Translations under genes and position numbers: made by a program
In this document: positions 1 through 4,815 of the stretch, piece by piece
Numbering within the stretch: position 1 is the first letter of the stretch
Layout: the number at the start of each line of letters is the position of its first letter
Source of the DNA: Azoarcus sp.
Lineage (GTDB): Bacteria; Pseudomonadota; Gammaproteobacteria; Burkholderiales; Rhodocyclaceae
Direction of reading: 5' to 3'
DNA length: 7,380 bases
Assembly (NCBI GenBank): GCA_031282905.1
Contig: JAITCV010000097.1
Coordinates: 1 to 7,380 of the forward strand
The notes under the pieces: generated by a model
The model's database searches: none
The model's input: only the letters and a program-made list of their open reading frames with translations
What the model was told of the DNA's origin: nothing

Positions 1-95
1 AGATGACGGTCAATATAGATCAGCGCCGTACCATCCGGTTCTTCGTGCACGACATGGTCGCGCCAGAGTTTTTCGTAAAGGGTTTCCTGCGACAT
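1..95 (-). CDS. leuC: 3-isopropylmalate dehydratase large subunit, N-terminal fragment
   Basis: LeuC is the [4Fe-4S] large subunit of isopropylmalate isomerase, which converts 2- to 3-isopropylmalate in leucine synthesis together with LeuD. Only the first 31 complete codons are in the window; the gene continues past the left edge. The visible start reads MSQETLYEKLWRDHVV and then an LIYIDRHL segment at about residues 25-32. It matches the E. coli LeuC start (MAKTLYEKLFDAHVV ... LLYIDRHL) almost position by position. The ATG at 95-93 has a weak Shine-Dalgarno (AGGA) a few bases upstream. The iron-sulfur cysteines lie outside the window. The family call is firm; nothing can be said about the rest of the protein. 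Confidence 0.93.
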   Translation of the reverse strand, partial: MSQETLYEKLWRDHVVHEEPDGTALIYIDRH

Positions 96-126
96 GTTCC
101 TGGATCCGAAAGCGGAAAAACTGTGG

Positions 127-135
127 ATTATGGCA
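127..135 (-). promoter_or_regulatory. Possible extended -10 promoter for leuC
   Basis: On the minus strand TGC-CATAAT forms an extended -10 element about 32 bp upstream of the leuC ATG, which would give a short leader of roughly 25 bases. No convincing -35 hexamer lies 17 bp further upstream. This is a motif reading only. Confidence 0.35.
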
Positions 136-206
136 TGTTTTACGGGAAAGCAGGCAGGGACAAAACAGTTGAGCACAATCAAAATGGGGGAAAACCTGTA
201 CGCTTT

Positions 207-224
207 GCCACGGGCCTGAAGTCC
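207..224 (+). repeat. Left copy of an 18-bp perfect inverted repeat bracketing brnTA
   Basis: GCCACGGGCCTGAAGTCC is the exact reverse complement of bases 935-952. The match ends at both sides, so the repeat unit is 18 bp. The two copies lie on either side of the brnT/brnA module, about 730 bp apart. A shorter, one-mismatch copy (GCCACGAGCCT) in the same orientation as this one is at 995-1005. It may be the terminal repeat of a small mobile cassette or part of a dispersed intergenic repeat. The rest of 96-271 holds no gene I can support. Confidence 0.7.
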
Positions 225-271
225 ATCGCAATGTCTTCCACATTGGCTTGCACCCTTGATCGCGCCACTGC

Positions 272-300
272 TTGACGTAGCTACACGCTGTAGTTACAAT
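272..300 (+). promoter_or_regulatory. Sigma-70 promoter of the brnT-brnA module
   Basis: TTGACG (272-277) and TACAAT (295-300) are separated by exactly 17 bp, a near-consensus vegetative promoter, with the first ATG about 32 bp downstream of the -10 box. It is the best-formed promoter in the window. The spacer carries an operator-like palindrome, as expected for an autorepressed toxin-antitoxin operon. Confidence 0.8.
278..296 (+). promoter_or_regulatory. Probable BrnA operator palindrome inside the promoter
   Basis: TAGCTACA-CGC-TGTAGTTA is an inverted repeat with 8-bp arms, one mismatch and a 3-bp centre. It fills the -35/-10 spacer and runs into the -10 box. BrnA antitoxins are ribbon-helix-helix-type DNA-binding proteins that, with BrnT, autorepress their promoter, so a protein bound here would block polymerase. 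That this is the BrnA site is inferred from position and symmetry. Confidence 0.6.
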
Positions 301-331
301 TCAGAGCTTGGAAATAGAAGCTGCAGGCTAA

Positions 332-603
332 ATGATGAAAATTGAATGGGATGATCCAGAAACCTGAAAGACCACGGCATCGCCTTTGAGGATGCCAAGT
401 ACGTTTTTTGCGACTACGGACGGATTGAAACCTACGATGAACGCGAGGACTACGGCGAAGATCGTTGGGCAACAATCGGGTTCGTCGGCTCAGTGCTCGT
501 CTACGTCGTCTACACGGTCCGTGACGAGGATGACATCCGTCTTATCTCCGCGAGGAAAGCCAATGCCAAAGAAATCGAGCAATACCACGAAGCAAACCCT
601 TGA
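332..603 (+). pseudogene. brnT: BrnT-family ribonuclease toxin, frame broken near the N-terminus
   Basis: BrnT toxins (DUF497) are small RelE-fold endoribonucleases neutralised by BrnA. Reading from ATG 332 or 335 gives M-KIEWDDPET and then TGA at 365-367. The continuation lies one frame over, from base 361, as 80 codons (NLKDHGIAFEDAKYVF ... RLISARKANAKEIEQYH ... ANP, TGA at 601-603). Together they match the family pattern WD...N..KHGi.FE.A and R.ISAR.A...E...Y. The family usually has about six residues between WD and NL, but only 8 bases lie between the WD codons and NL here, which fits a deletion of about 10 bases or a single-base loss. The second frame has a stop at 352-354 and no start codon near its beginning, so no functional toxin is expected. 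The end overlaps brnA by 41 bp. A sequencing error is the alternative to genuine inactivation. Confidence 0.82.
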
Positions 604-883
604 CCCGGCAAAAGAGCCGGTACTGACCGCTGCGCAAAAGGAGCGACTTGATGCGCTGGCAGCAATGCCAGATGCGCAGATCGACTACAAAGACGCGCCG
701 TATTTACCCGATGCTGTTTGGGTGAAAGCCGCGAAGTTGCCGTGCGTCAAGCAACAGATCACCTTGCGCATCGATGCGGAAGTGTTGGAGTTTTTCAAGC
801 GCACGGGCGCACGCTACCAGTCGCGCATGAATGCCGTGTTGCGCTCCTATGTTGAAGCACACAGGACAGGGCATGCGAAATGA
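563..883 (+). CDS. brnA: BrnA-family antitoxin
   Basis: This 106-residue protein belongs to the BrnA antitoxin family (DUF4415), which binds BrnT and represses the shared promoter. Residues 1-60 are a polar, flexible-looking region. Residues 63-97 (KQQITLRIDAEVLEFFKRTG, then RYQSRMNAVLRSYV) form the typical C-terminal ribbon-helix-helix: a beta strand of alternating residues, the helix DAEVLEFF, and a second helix after the TG.RYQ.R.N turn. The ATG at 563 is preceded by a GAGG Shine-Dalgarno inside the end of brnT and overlaps it by 41 bp, so the pair was translated together. The antitoxin frame is intact although the toxin is broken, so it is now an orphan repressor. Frame and family are clear; its current role is inferred. 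Confidence 0.88.
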   Translation: MPKKSSNTTKQTLDPAKEPVLTAAQKERLDALAAMPDAQIDYKDAPYLPDAVWVKAAKLPCVKQQITLRIDAEVLEFFKRTGARYQSRMNAVLRSYVEAHRTGHAK

Positions 884-934
884 TCTGGTCTTTGGCCAAG
901 TTGGGGCGCTGCGTTGACAATCCAAACAACCGAG

Positions 935-952
935 GGACTTCAGGCCCGTGGC
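935..952 (-). repeat. Right copy of the 18-bp inverted repeat bracketing brnTA
   Basis: GGACTTCAGGCCCGTGGC is the exact reverse complement of 207-224. It starts 51 bp after the brnA stop and merges into the hairpin at 942-1005. Confidence 0.7.
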
Positions 953-1005
953 TTTTCCAGAAGGCGCGAAGCGCCTTCATGGCGTACTGGAAAAGCCACG
1001 AGCCT
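942..1005. repeat. Long imperfect palindrome (two nested hairpins) between convergent genes
   Basis: AGGCCCGTGGCTTTTCCAG (942-960) pairs with bases 987-1005 over 19 bp with one mismatch; the inner 14 bp are perfect. The loop holds a second hairpin, AAGGCGC-GAA-GCGCCTT (961-977). The structure lies between brnA (plus) and the pilin-like gene (minus), so it could stop transcription from both sides. Neither side has a T run, so it is not a classic intrinsic terminator. It could also be the end of a REP-like or MITE-like element, since its outer arm contains the repeat shared with 207-224. Confidence 0.75.
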
Positions 1006-1034
1006 ACTGTTTGTCCTGCCATAAAAGGTATTTA

Positions 1035-1433
1035 TTACCCAAAGCACTCATGCCTGCTCCTGCATCTGGTGGGAACGTCTCTATTGCTGCCACCGTAGCA
1101 CTTCCATTTTATTTTTCCGTTTACGGTTTCTGGGTAGAGCCAAAACAATATTCCTCGCGGCGAAGACTTGAAAATCAAACTGCCATCTTTTCCACGATAC
1201 AACATGGCCAATTTCGGCGAAATGGAAGCCAGTTCGGCGTCATCATAAAAATGGGCGGAAATATGCGCTCCTTTGACCAACGCATCAGTAACATCATTCC
1301 GAATACGACCGACATCGTTCAGCACATGCGCCGCTTCAGCCCTGTTTGAAAATCTGTATATGCGACCGCACATATCATGAGTGCGAACATGCCAAATAAC
1401 GCCCCGCAGATAAAGAAGAAATAGCCTTTTCAC
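1035..1433 (-). CDS. Type IV pilin-like protein, N-terminal helix apparently out of frame
   Basis: The open frame encodes 132 residues from GTG 1433, with AGAGGA five bases upstream and only 12 bp after the purN stop, so it probably shares the purN transcript. Residues 25-55 (IYRFSNRAEAAHVLND ...) resemble the segment after the pilin helix (aYqDYtxRAxvxeal). The C-terminus has W110-K-C112 and P121-T-R-C124-R, like the disulfide-bounded end of type IV pilins (WxC ... PxxCR). The first 28 residues of this frame do not look like a pilin. The +1 frame over 1426-1346 instead gives a hydrophobic helix, GYFFFICGALFGMFALMICA followed by VAYTDFQ. This suggests an extra A near 1427-1430 and a lost A near 1345-1347. 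The pilin relationship is inferred from short motifs. A small unrelated membrane protein is the alternative. Confidence 0.55.
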   Translation of the reverse strand: MKRLFLLYLRGVIWHVRTHDMCGRIYRFSNRAEAAHVLNDVGRIRNDVTDALVKGAHISAHFYDDAELASISPKLAMLYRGKDGSLIFKSSPRGILFWLYPETVNGKIKWKCYGGSNRDVPTRCRSRHECFG

Positions 1434-1445
1434 CGTCTTCCTCTT

Positions 1446-2330
1446 CTACGCTTGTCCAGCCTGTGAATCCGGGCTGCGTTTTATGAATTCACGTAAAACA
1501 CAAAAACAGTGCCCAGGAAAACTGACCCAGAAATATCCATAGGTATCGATCTCGGTAATTTTGGTAATTCCTCCAACGAATGACTTCATTTCTTCCTGTT
1601 CCTCAACAGGAAGATCATGTATCAGCCAGTCGGGAAGACCCAATAGCTGTACGGTATCGCCTGCCTTTATATCCGCCATGTCACACCAACTTGGCGCACG
1701 CAGACTGCCGTCGGTCTGCGCGCCGCCGATGAGGCGAACCCGCATGCCTTCGATGACAAGGCGATCTTCCACGAACCAGCGTACCGCCTGCGCGTAAATC
1801 AGATGCTCTCGCGCCAGCACTCGCTCCGCCAGCGTGGATTCGTCGTCGCTGTCGAAAACAGGAACGGCGGACTGGATTACGATCGGGCCGTGATCCAGTT
1901 CTGGCGTTACAAAATGCACGGTGCAGCCATGCACCCGCACGCCCGCCGCCAGTGCCTGCGCGTGCGTATGCACGCCGGGAAAGGCGGGTAGCAGCGAAGG
2001 GTGGATATTCAGCAGTCGCCCGGAAAACCGTTCGACGAACGCTGGCGTCAAAATCCGCATGAACCCCGCCAGCACCACGAGATCGGGCGCATGAACCTCG
2101 ATGGCCTGGGCCAGCGCGGCATCGAAGGCGACGCGATCGGGGTAGGCGCGGTGTTCCACCACTGCGGTGGCAATGCCCGCGTCGGCCGCTATCTTCAGAC
2201 CCTCGGCATCCGAACGGTTGGCGAGCACGGCGGCAATTTCCGCCGCGCCCAGTTGTCCCGCCCGGCTGGCCGCAATCAGTGCCGCCATGTTGCTGCCGCG
2301 CCCGGAAATCAGGATGACGATTTTTTTCAT
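1446..2330 (-). CDS. purN: Phosphoribosylglycinamide formyltransferase with extra C-terminal domain
   Basis: PurN transfers a formyl group from 10-formyltetrahydrofolate to GAR, the third step of purine synthesis, in the cytoplasm. The start MKKIVILISGRGSNM carries the phosphate-binding loop (G10-R-G-S-N14). N108-I-H110 in NIHPSLLPAFPG and D146 in VTPELDHGP match the catalytic Asn-His-Asp set. ATG 2330 was chosen because the family begins here; an upstream frame ends in TGATG overlapping this ATG. The protein has 294 residues, against 212 in E. coli. The catalytic domain ends near residue 215. Residues 218-294 (MADIKAGDTVQLLGLPDWLI ... EEQEEMKSFVGG ... EIDTYGYFWVSFPG) look like a separate small beta-rich domain. 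That segment begins with its own in-frame ATG (1679) but has no good ribosome site, so it appears fused. The enzyme call is firm; the tail's function is unknown. Confidence 0.95.
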   Translation of the reverse strand: MKKIVILISGRGSNMAALIAASRAGQLGAAEIAAVLANRSDAEGLKIAADAGIATAVVEHRAYPDRVAFDAALAQAIEVHAPDLVVLAGFMRILTPAFVERFSGRLLNIHPSLLPAFPGVHTHAQALAAGVRVHGCTVHFVTPELDHGPIVIQSAVPVFDSDDESTLAERVLAREHLIYAQAVRWFVEDRLVIEGMRVRLIGGAQTDGSLRAPSWCDMADIKAGDTVQLLGLPDWLIHDLPVEEQEEMKSFVGGITKITEIDTYGYFWVSFPGHCFCVLREFIKRSPDSQAGQA

Positions 2331-2340
2331 CAGAGTCCGC

Positions 2341-2439
2341 CTACAGGAAGAAAAAGCGTGGTCGCCACCGTCTGCGCGACAGGCGGCCATTCGCGTCCGC
2401 CAGCAGCTCGGCCATGAAATCCAGCAATCCGATTTTCAC
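2341..2439 (-). CDS. Small ORF just upstream of purN, phage-membrane-protein-like start
   Basis: GTG 2439 opens 32 codons: MKIGLLDFMAELLADANGRL and then SRRRW..., ending 10 bp before the purN ATG. The piece LLADANGRLSRRR resembles the start of small phage or holin-like membrane proteins (D-x-x-G-R-x-S-x-x-R just before a membrane helix). No helix follows here. The neighbouring frame ends in ATTLFLPVGGL with a stop overlapping the purN ATG (TGATG), so the original gene may have shifted frame near the RRR codons. This is a tentative remnant of an upstream gene. I do not recognise a function. Confidence 0.3.
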   Translation of the reverse strand: MKIGLLDFMAELLADANGRLSRRRWRPRFFFL

Positions 2440-2483
2440 ACGCCCCACCCCGGTGGGTAGCCTGCGCCTGAGCCTGCGGAAAA

Positions 2484-2615
2484 ATGAGCGCCAAGCACAA
2501 AGGCATGTCCCGGAACATCGGCATCATGGCCCAATTCCACGGCAATGCCGCTTTTTCCCAACGAATGGTCATGGTTCGCCACGCGCTCAAACGGCACTGG
2601 ATGGTAACCGGATGA
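2484..2615 (+). CDS. Hypothetical 43-residue basic protein
   Basis: ATG 2484 opens 43 codons (MSAKHKGMSRNIGIMAQFHG ... RMVMVRHALKRHW...), rich in His, Lys, Arg and Met. A weak CGGA motif lies four bases upstream. No family is recognised. It lies in the 384-bp gap between the ORF upstream of purN and the acyltransferase, where long frames on the other strand are equally unconvincing. Listed as a possibility only. Confidence 0.18.
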   Translation: MSAKHKGMSRNIGIMAQFHGNAAFSQRMVMVRHALKRHWMVTG

Positions 2616-2823
2616 CCCGATCCGGTTTTCCCGCTGCCGCCATGCTGCATCGCACAGTCGTATTTTCCGCATGGAGCAGCCTGAAACAGGCTGAAACAAA
2701 GCCCAGTGTCTCTTTTTTGCTGCTGTGCACAAAACTCTCCGAGCCGAGTGCTAACATACACATGTCTTCGCTCTTCACCGTTCGACATTCCCCCCCATCC
2801 ATTCATTCCCAAGGAGATCAATC

Positions 2824-3588
2824 ATGCGCCTGTCTGAACGCTTTCATCTGGGACAAGGTTTTCGCAAACACTTCACCATCACCGCCGCGACCGGCGGGAC
2901 TTCGCTCGACGATGTGCTCCACATCCGCCACGAAGTCTATTGTGAAGAAATGAAGTACGAACCCGTGCAAGCAAACCAGCTTGAAACGGATGAATACGAT
3001 GCTCACAGTCTGCACTGCCTGATCCGCAGCGCCGACGCCCGCCAACTGGTTGGCAGCACCCGCCTGATCCTGACCGACCCGCTCAACCCCGCCACGCCCC
3101 TGCCTTTCGAGAGCATCTGCGCCAAGACCCTCGACCGCAACATCATCGACCCGCAGAAACTCGCGCGCGGACGCATCGCCGAAGTGTCCCGCCAGGCCAT
3201 CCGCTCTGCGTTTCGCCGTCGCAGCAGCGATGCCAAATTGCCCCTGGCCGTCAACGTGGAAGATTTCGGCACGCACCGCAATCCCCGTTTTCCTTATGTC
3301 CAGCTTGGCCTCTATCTGGGCGCGGTTGCGCTCGCCAAACACAGTGGCATCGACATCCTGTTCGTGCTGACCGAACCGCGCCTGTCGGCGCACTTCGCCA
3401 AACTCGGCGTCAACATCCGCCGTATCGGCAGCCCGGTGGAACACCGCGGCATCCGGGTGCCATCGATGATCGACGTGCAGGATGTGATTGATCACATGAG
3501 CTACATCGTCAAGCCGATGTGGCAAACCATTGAAAGTGAAATCGTCCACAGTCTCGCCGACAGCAAGCTTGTAAAGAAAACGGCCTGA
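2824..3588 (+). CDS. PEP-CTERM/exosortase system-associated acyltransferase (LuxI-like)
   Basis: This 254-residue protein belongs to the GNAT/autoinducer-synthase-like family found with exosortase (PEP-CTERM) exopolysaccharide systems. What is visible: the N-terminal R35-H-E-V-Y-C40 motif, an acidic DEYDAHSLH stretch (56-64) that matches the LuxI-type D-x-D-x-x-A/S-x-H block, GSTRLIL (77-83), PFESIC (94-99), and RGRIAEVSRQAIR (115-127) followed by FRRR. Family members resemble acyl-homoserine-lactone synthases, but the product is unknown. The start is set by AAGGAGAT at 2811-2818, a near-perfect ribosome site. The gene stands alone with its own strong terminator; no exosortase, sorting-signal protein or PEP-CTERM histidine kinase is in the window. 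The family assignment is confident; the substrate is not known. Confidence 0.88.
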   Translation: MRLSERFHLGQGFRKHFTITAATGGTSLDDVLHIRHEVYCEEMKYEPVQANQLETDEYDAHSLHCLIRSADARQLVGSTRLILTDPLNPATPLPFESICAKTLDRNIIDPQKLARGRIAEVSRQAIRSAFRRRSSDAKLPLAVNVEDFGTHRNPRFPYVQLGLYLGAVALAKHSGIDILFVLTEPRLSAHFAKLGVNIRRIGSPVEHRGIRVPSMIDVQDVIDHMSYIVKPMWQTIESEIVHSLADSKLVKKTA

Positions 3589-3606
3589 TCCTGGATATTG
3601 CTCCCC

Positions 3607-3647
3607 AAAACGTCAGGAGAAGCCTTTGGTTTCCCCTGACGTTTTTT
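3607..3647 (+). terminator. Intrinsic terminator after the acyltransferase gene
   Basis: AAAACGTCAGG (3607-3617) pairs with CCTGACGTTTT (3635-3645), with further pairing inside (GAA with TTC), and a run of six T ends at 3647. It starts 18 bp after the stop codon. The A run on the left arm would let it work on the minus strand too, where the small ORF at 3613-3753 ends inside it. Confidence 0.9.
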
Positions 3648-3753
3648 GCTGGCGCGCAATCCCCTTCGCCTTACCTTCGATAAAGGCGGCAAAGACGCCT
3701 GGCAATTCATCGAAGCCGATTGCTCTCGGCATCACCGGAGATAAAGCATCCAT
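3613..3753 (-). CDS. 46-residue ORF resembling the tail of an MDR oxidoreductase
   Basis: ATG 3753 follows GAGGA by about nine bases and opens 46 codons, MDALSPVMPRAIGFDELPGV then FAAFIEGKAKGIARQQ..., with the stop inside the terminator hairpin. The pattern P..-F-D-E-L-P-x-x-F-x-x-x-x-x-G-K-x-x-G resembles the C-terminal end of medium-chain dehydrogenase/quinone oxidoreductases, which usually finish with GKxVI. A stop lies just upstream in frame, so only the tail remains. It is either a gene remnant that kept a ribosome site or a chance frame. The catalytic and nucleotide-binding parts are absent, so no enzyme activity is expected. Confidence 0.35.
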   Translation of the reverse strand: MDALSPVMPRAIGFDELPGVFAAFIEGKAKGIARQQKTSGETKGFS

Positions 3754-3774
3754 GGTTTGTTTTCCTCATGGGAG

Positions 3775-3793
3775 CGAGGGCGTTCCGCCCTCG
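3775..3793. repeat. REP-like hairpin CGAGGGCG-TTC-CGCCCTCG
   Basis: A perfect 8-bp stem with a 3-base loop lies in the noncoding stretch before the 3893 gene. GC-rich palindromes of this form are often dispersed intergenic repeats. Only one copy is present here. The remaining part of 3754-3892 holds only the upstream region of the next gene. Confidence 0.6.
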
Positions 3794-3892
3794 GTGTTAC
3801 AGGCGCTGCCGTTCCCCGGATGTAAAAATCGGGACTGCATGCGTTGGTTTTGCTAGACTGTGAGCAGACGTTATTACAAAGAAGGAACTGCT

Positions 3893-4105
3893 ATGAAGCC
3901 GAGCAACGAAAAGGACTCCTCCAGAAGCTTCTGGCAAGCGTTCTGGGAGGGTCTCGCTGCGCCGGGGATGATTGAGCCTACCCCGGCCATCACACGTATT
4001 CATCTTCCGCGCGTTTCCAGCCGTGACGCCTTGCGCAGCGATTGGGAACGCATTGGCGGGGATTTCAGCCGCGTCATCGCCCGCGAACAGGAACACCTTG
4101 GGTAG
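3893..4105 (+). CDS. Small hypothetical protein coupled to a DUF2335 gene
   Basis: This 70-residue protein begins MKPSNEKDSSRSFWQAFWEG. The start is set by GAAGGA seven bases upstream of ATG 3893. It has an aromatic, amphipathic N-terminal segment (FWQAFWEGLAAPGM, 13-26) and a charged C-terminal helix-like stretch (DALRSDWERIGGDFSRVIAR). There is no signal peptide or membrane helix and no family I can name. Its stop (TAG 4103-4105) overlaps the likely TTG start of the DUF2335 gene at 4098, so the two were probably co-translated and may act together at the membrane. That is inferred from the overlap. Confidence 0.7.
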   Translation: MKPSNEKDSSRSFWQAFWEGLAAPGMIEPTPAITRIHLPRVSSRDALRSDWERIGGDFSRVIAREQEHLG

Positions 4106-4509
4106 GCGTCGTTCGCCAACCCCGCCCGCGCAGCCCACCCAGCGGCCCGTCAGTGTAGAAACGCGGACAGTGCACGCAGCATGGGCGGGGCCGCTTCCTC
4201 CCCCGGAAGCGTTGCAAAGGTTTGACGACGTGCTTCCCCGGCGGCGCGGAACGAATTTTCCGCATGGCGGAAGCTGAACAATCCCACCGCATGCTCATGG
4301 CGCGTGGTGAGTTGGACGCGAACGTCGAAGCCCAACGCATGGAAGTCGTCGCTGCTCGCAGAGGGACGTGGCTAGGCGTCGCTGTTTCCGCGCTCTCAAT
4401 CATAGCCGCCACCATAACCACTTATTGGGGCGCGCACCCATCGGTCCCCATCGCGCTCGTGGGCGTGCCCCTGATGAGCGCGGTCCGGGCTATCATCCTC
4501 CGCAAGTAG
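4098..4509 (+). pseudogene. DUF2335-family membrane protein, one-base frameshift
   Basis: The first frame starts at TTG 4098 (AGGA five bases upstream) and reads GPLPPPEALQRFDDVLP, the hallmark of DUF2335 proteins (GxLPPPexLxxYexilPGaAeRI). At the run CCCC (4236-4239) the frame fails. Removing one C continues as GGAERIFRMAEAEQSHRML, then a charged stretch, then hydrophobic segments (WLGVAVSALSIIAATITTYW and VPIALVGVPLMSAVRAIIL) up to TAG at 4507-4509. The rejoined protein is about 136 residues: a proline-rich N-terminus, the conserved helix, and two C-terminal membrane segments. The function of DUF2335 is unknown. Without the shift, two useless halves result. A sequencing error in the C run would explain it equally well. 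The downstream half alone has an in-frame ATG (4264), but it lacks the conserved front. Confidence 0.8.
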
Positions 4510-4703
4510 TGCCGCCACCCCCGGGCACCTCGAACCGTTCCCCCAATTCCCCCACCGCGCCCGCGTCGGCAACGGCATCGCGCAGATTCGGCGGCAAGGT
4601 ATCGATGCTGTCATGGAAGCGCAGTGTCCCCGGCATTCTCCAACGCGGTCACTATCCGTCGGCCAAGCATCTTCACCGCCACCGCGCGCAGGCTGGCAAC
4701 CAT
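4493..4703 (-). pseudogene. Possible small gene in two overlapping frames, convergent with DUF2335
   Basis: ATG 4703 opens 30 codons (MVASLRAVAVKMLGRRIVTA LENAG...) ending at 4611. In the next frame ATG 4636 opens 47 codons (MPGTLRFHDSIDTLPPNLRD then AVADAGAVGELGERF...), with the TGA at 4495-4493 inside the DUF2335 end. The frames join naturally at GGGG on the minus strand (4631-4628) if one G is extra, giving a protein of about 70 residues. The join resembles the DUF2335 break at a run of four. No family is recognised and the ribosome site is weak. It may be a real convergent gene, a remnant, or chance in GC-rich DNA. Confidence 0.3.
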
Positions 4704-4729
4704 AGTATCGCCATTCCGCTGAAAGATGG

Positions 4730-4815
4730 AATATAGATCATTGATTTTTATGAATAAAAATACCCATAAGTTGAGAAATTCGATTTGATCGATATTTCCT
4801 TAAATTAAATTAAAA
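4730..4815. other. AT-rich noncoding island with a perfect palindrome
   Basis: This stretch is strikingly AT-rich against GC-rich surroundings. It contains the perfect palindrome ATTTTTAT-GA-ATAAAAAT (4744-4761) and repeated GATC/ATCGAT-like words. It lies immediately downstream of the IS630 remnant in the remnant's reading direction, so it may be foreign or IS-linked DNA. A terminator role for minus-strand transcripts from the methyltransferase gene is possible, but no GC-rich stem is present. Confidence 0.5.

Noticed and set aside
3..275. Plus-strand 90-codon open frame
   Set aside because: It is antisense to leuC and its promoter region; the minus strand clearly encodes LeuC.
2444..2457. 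CCCACC-CC-GGTGGG hairpin
   Set aside because: The loop is too tight and there is no T run; too short to support a terminator.
2001..2460. Long plus-strand frames opposite purN
   Set aside because: They are shadows of purN in GC-rich DNA, with no motif or ribosome site.
2330..2821. 163-codon minus frame upstream of purN
   Set aside because: The composition is irregular, it starts against the acyltransferase ribosome site and no family is visible. Only its TGATG end is noted.
2818..3549. 243-codon minus frame
   Set aside because: It is an antisense shadow of the acyltransferase, rich in RRR/DDV patterns caused by codon bias.
12..4742. AATATAGATCA occurs at 12-22 and 4732-4742
   Set aside because: This is an 11-bp match, one copy inside leuC coding sequence; expected by chance at this length.
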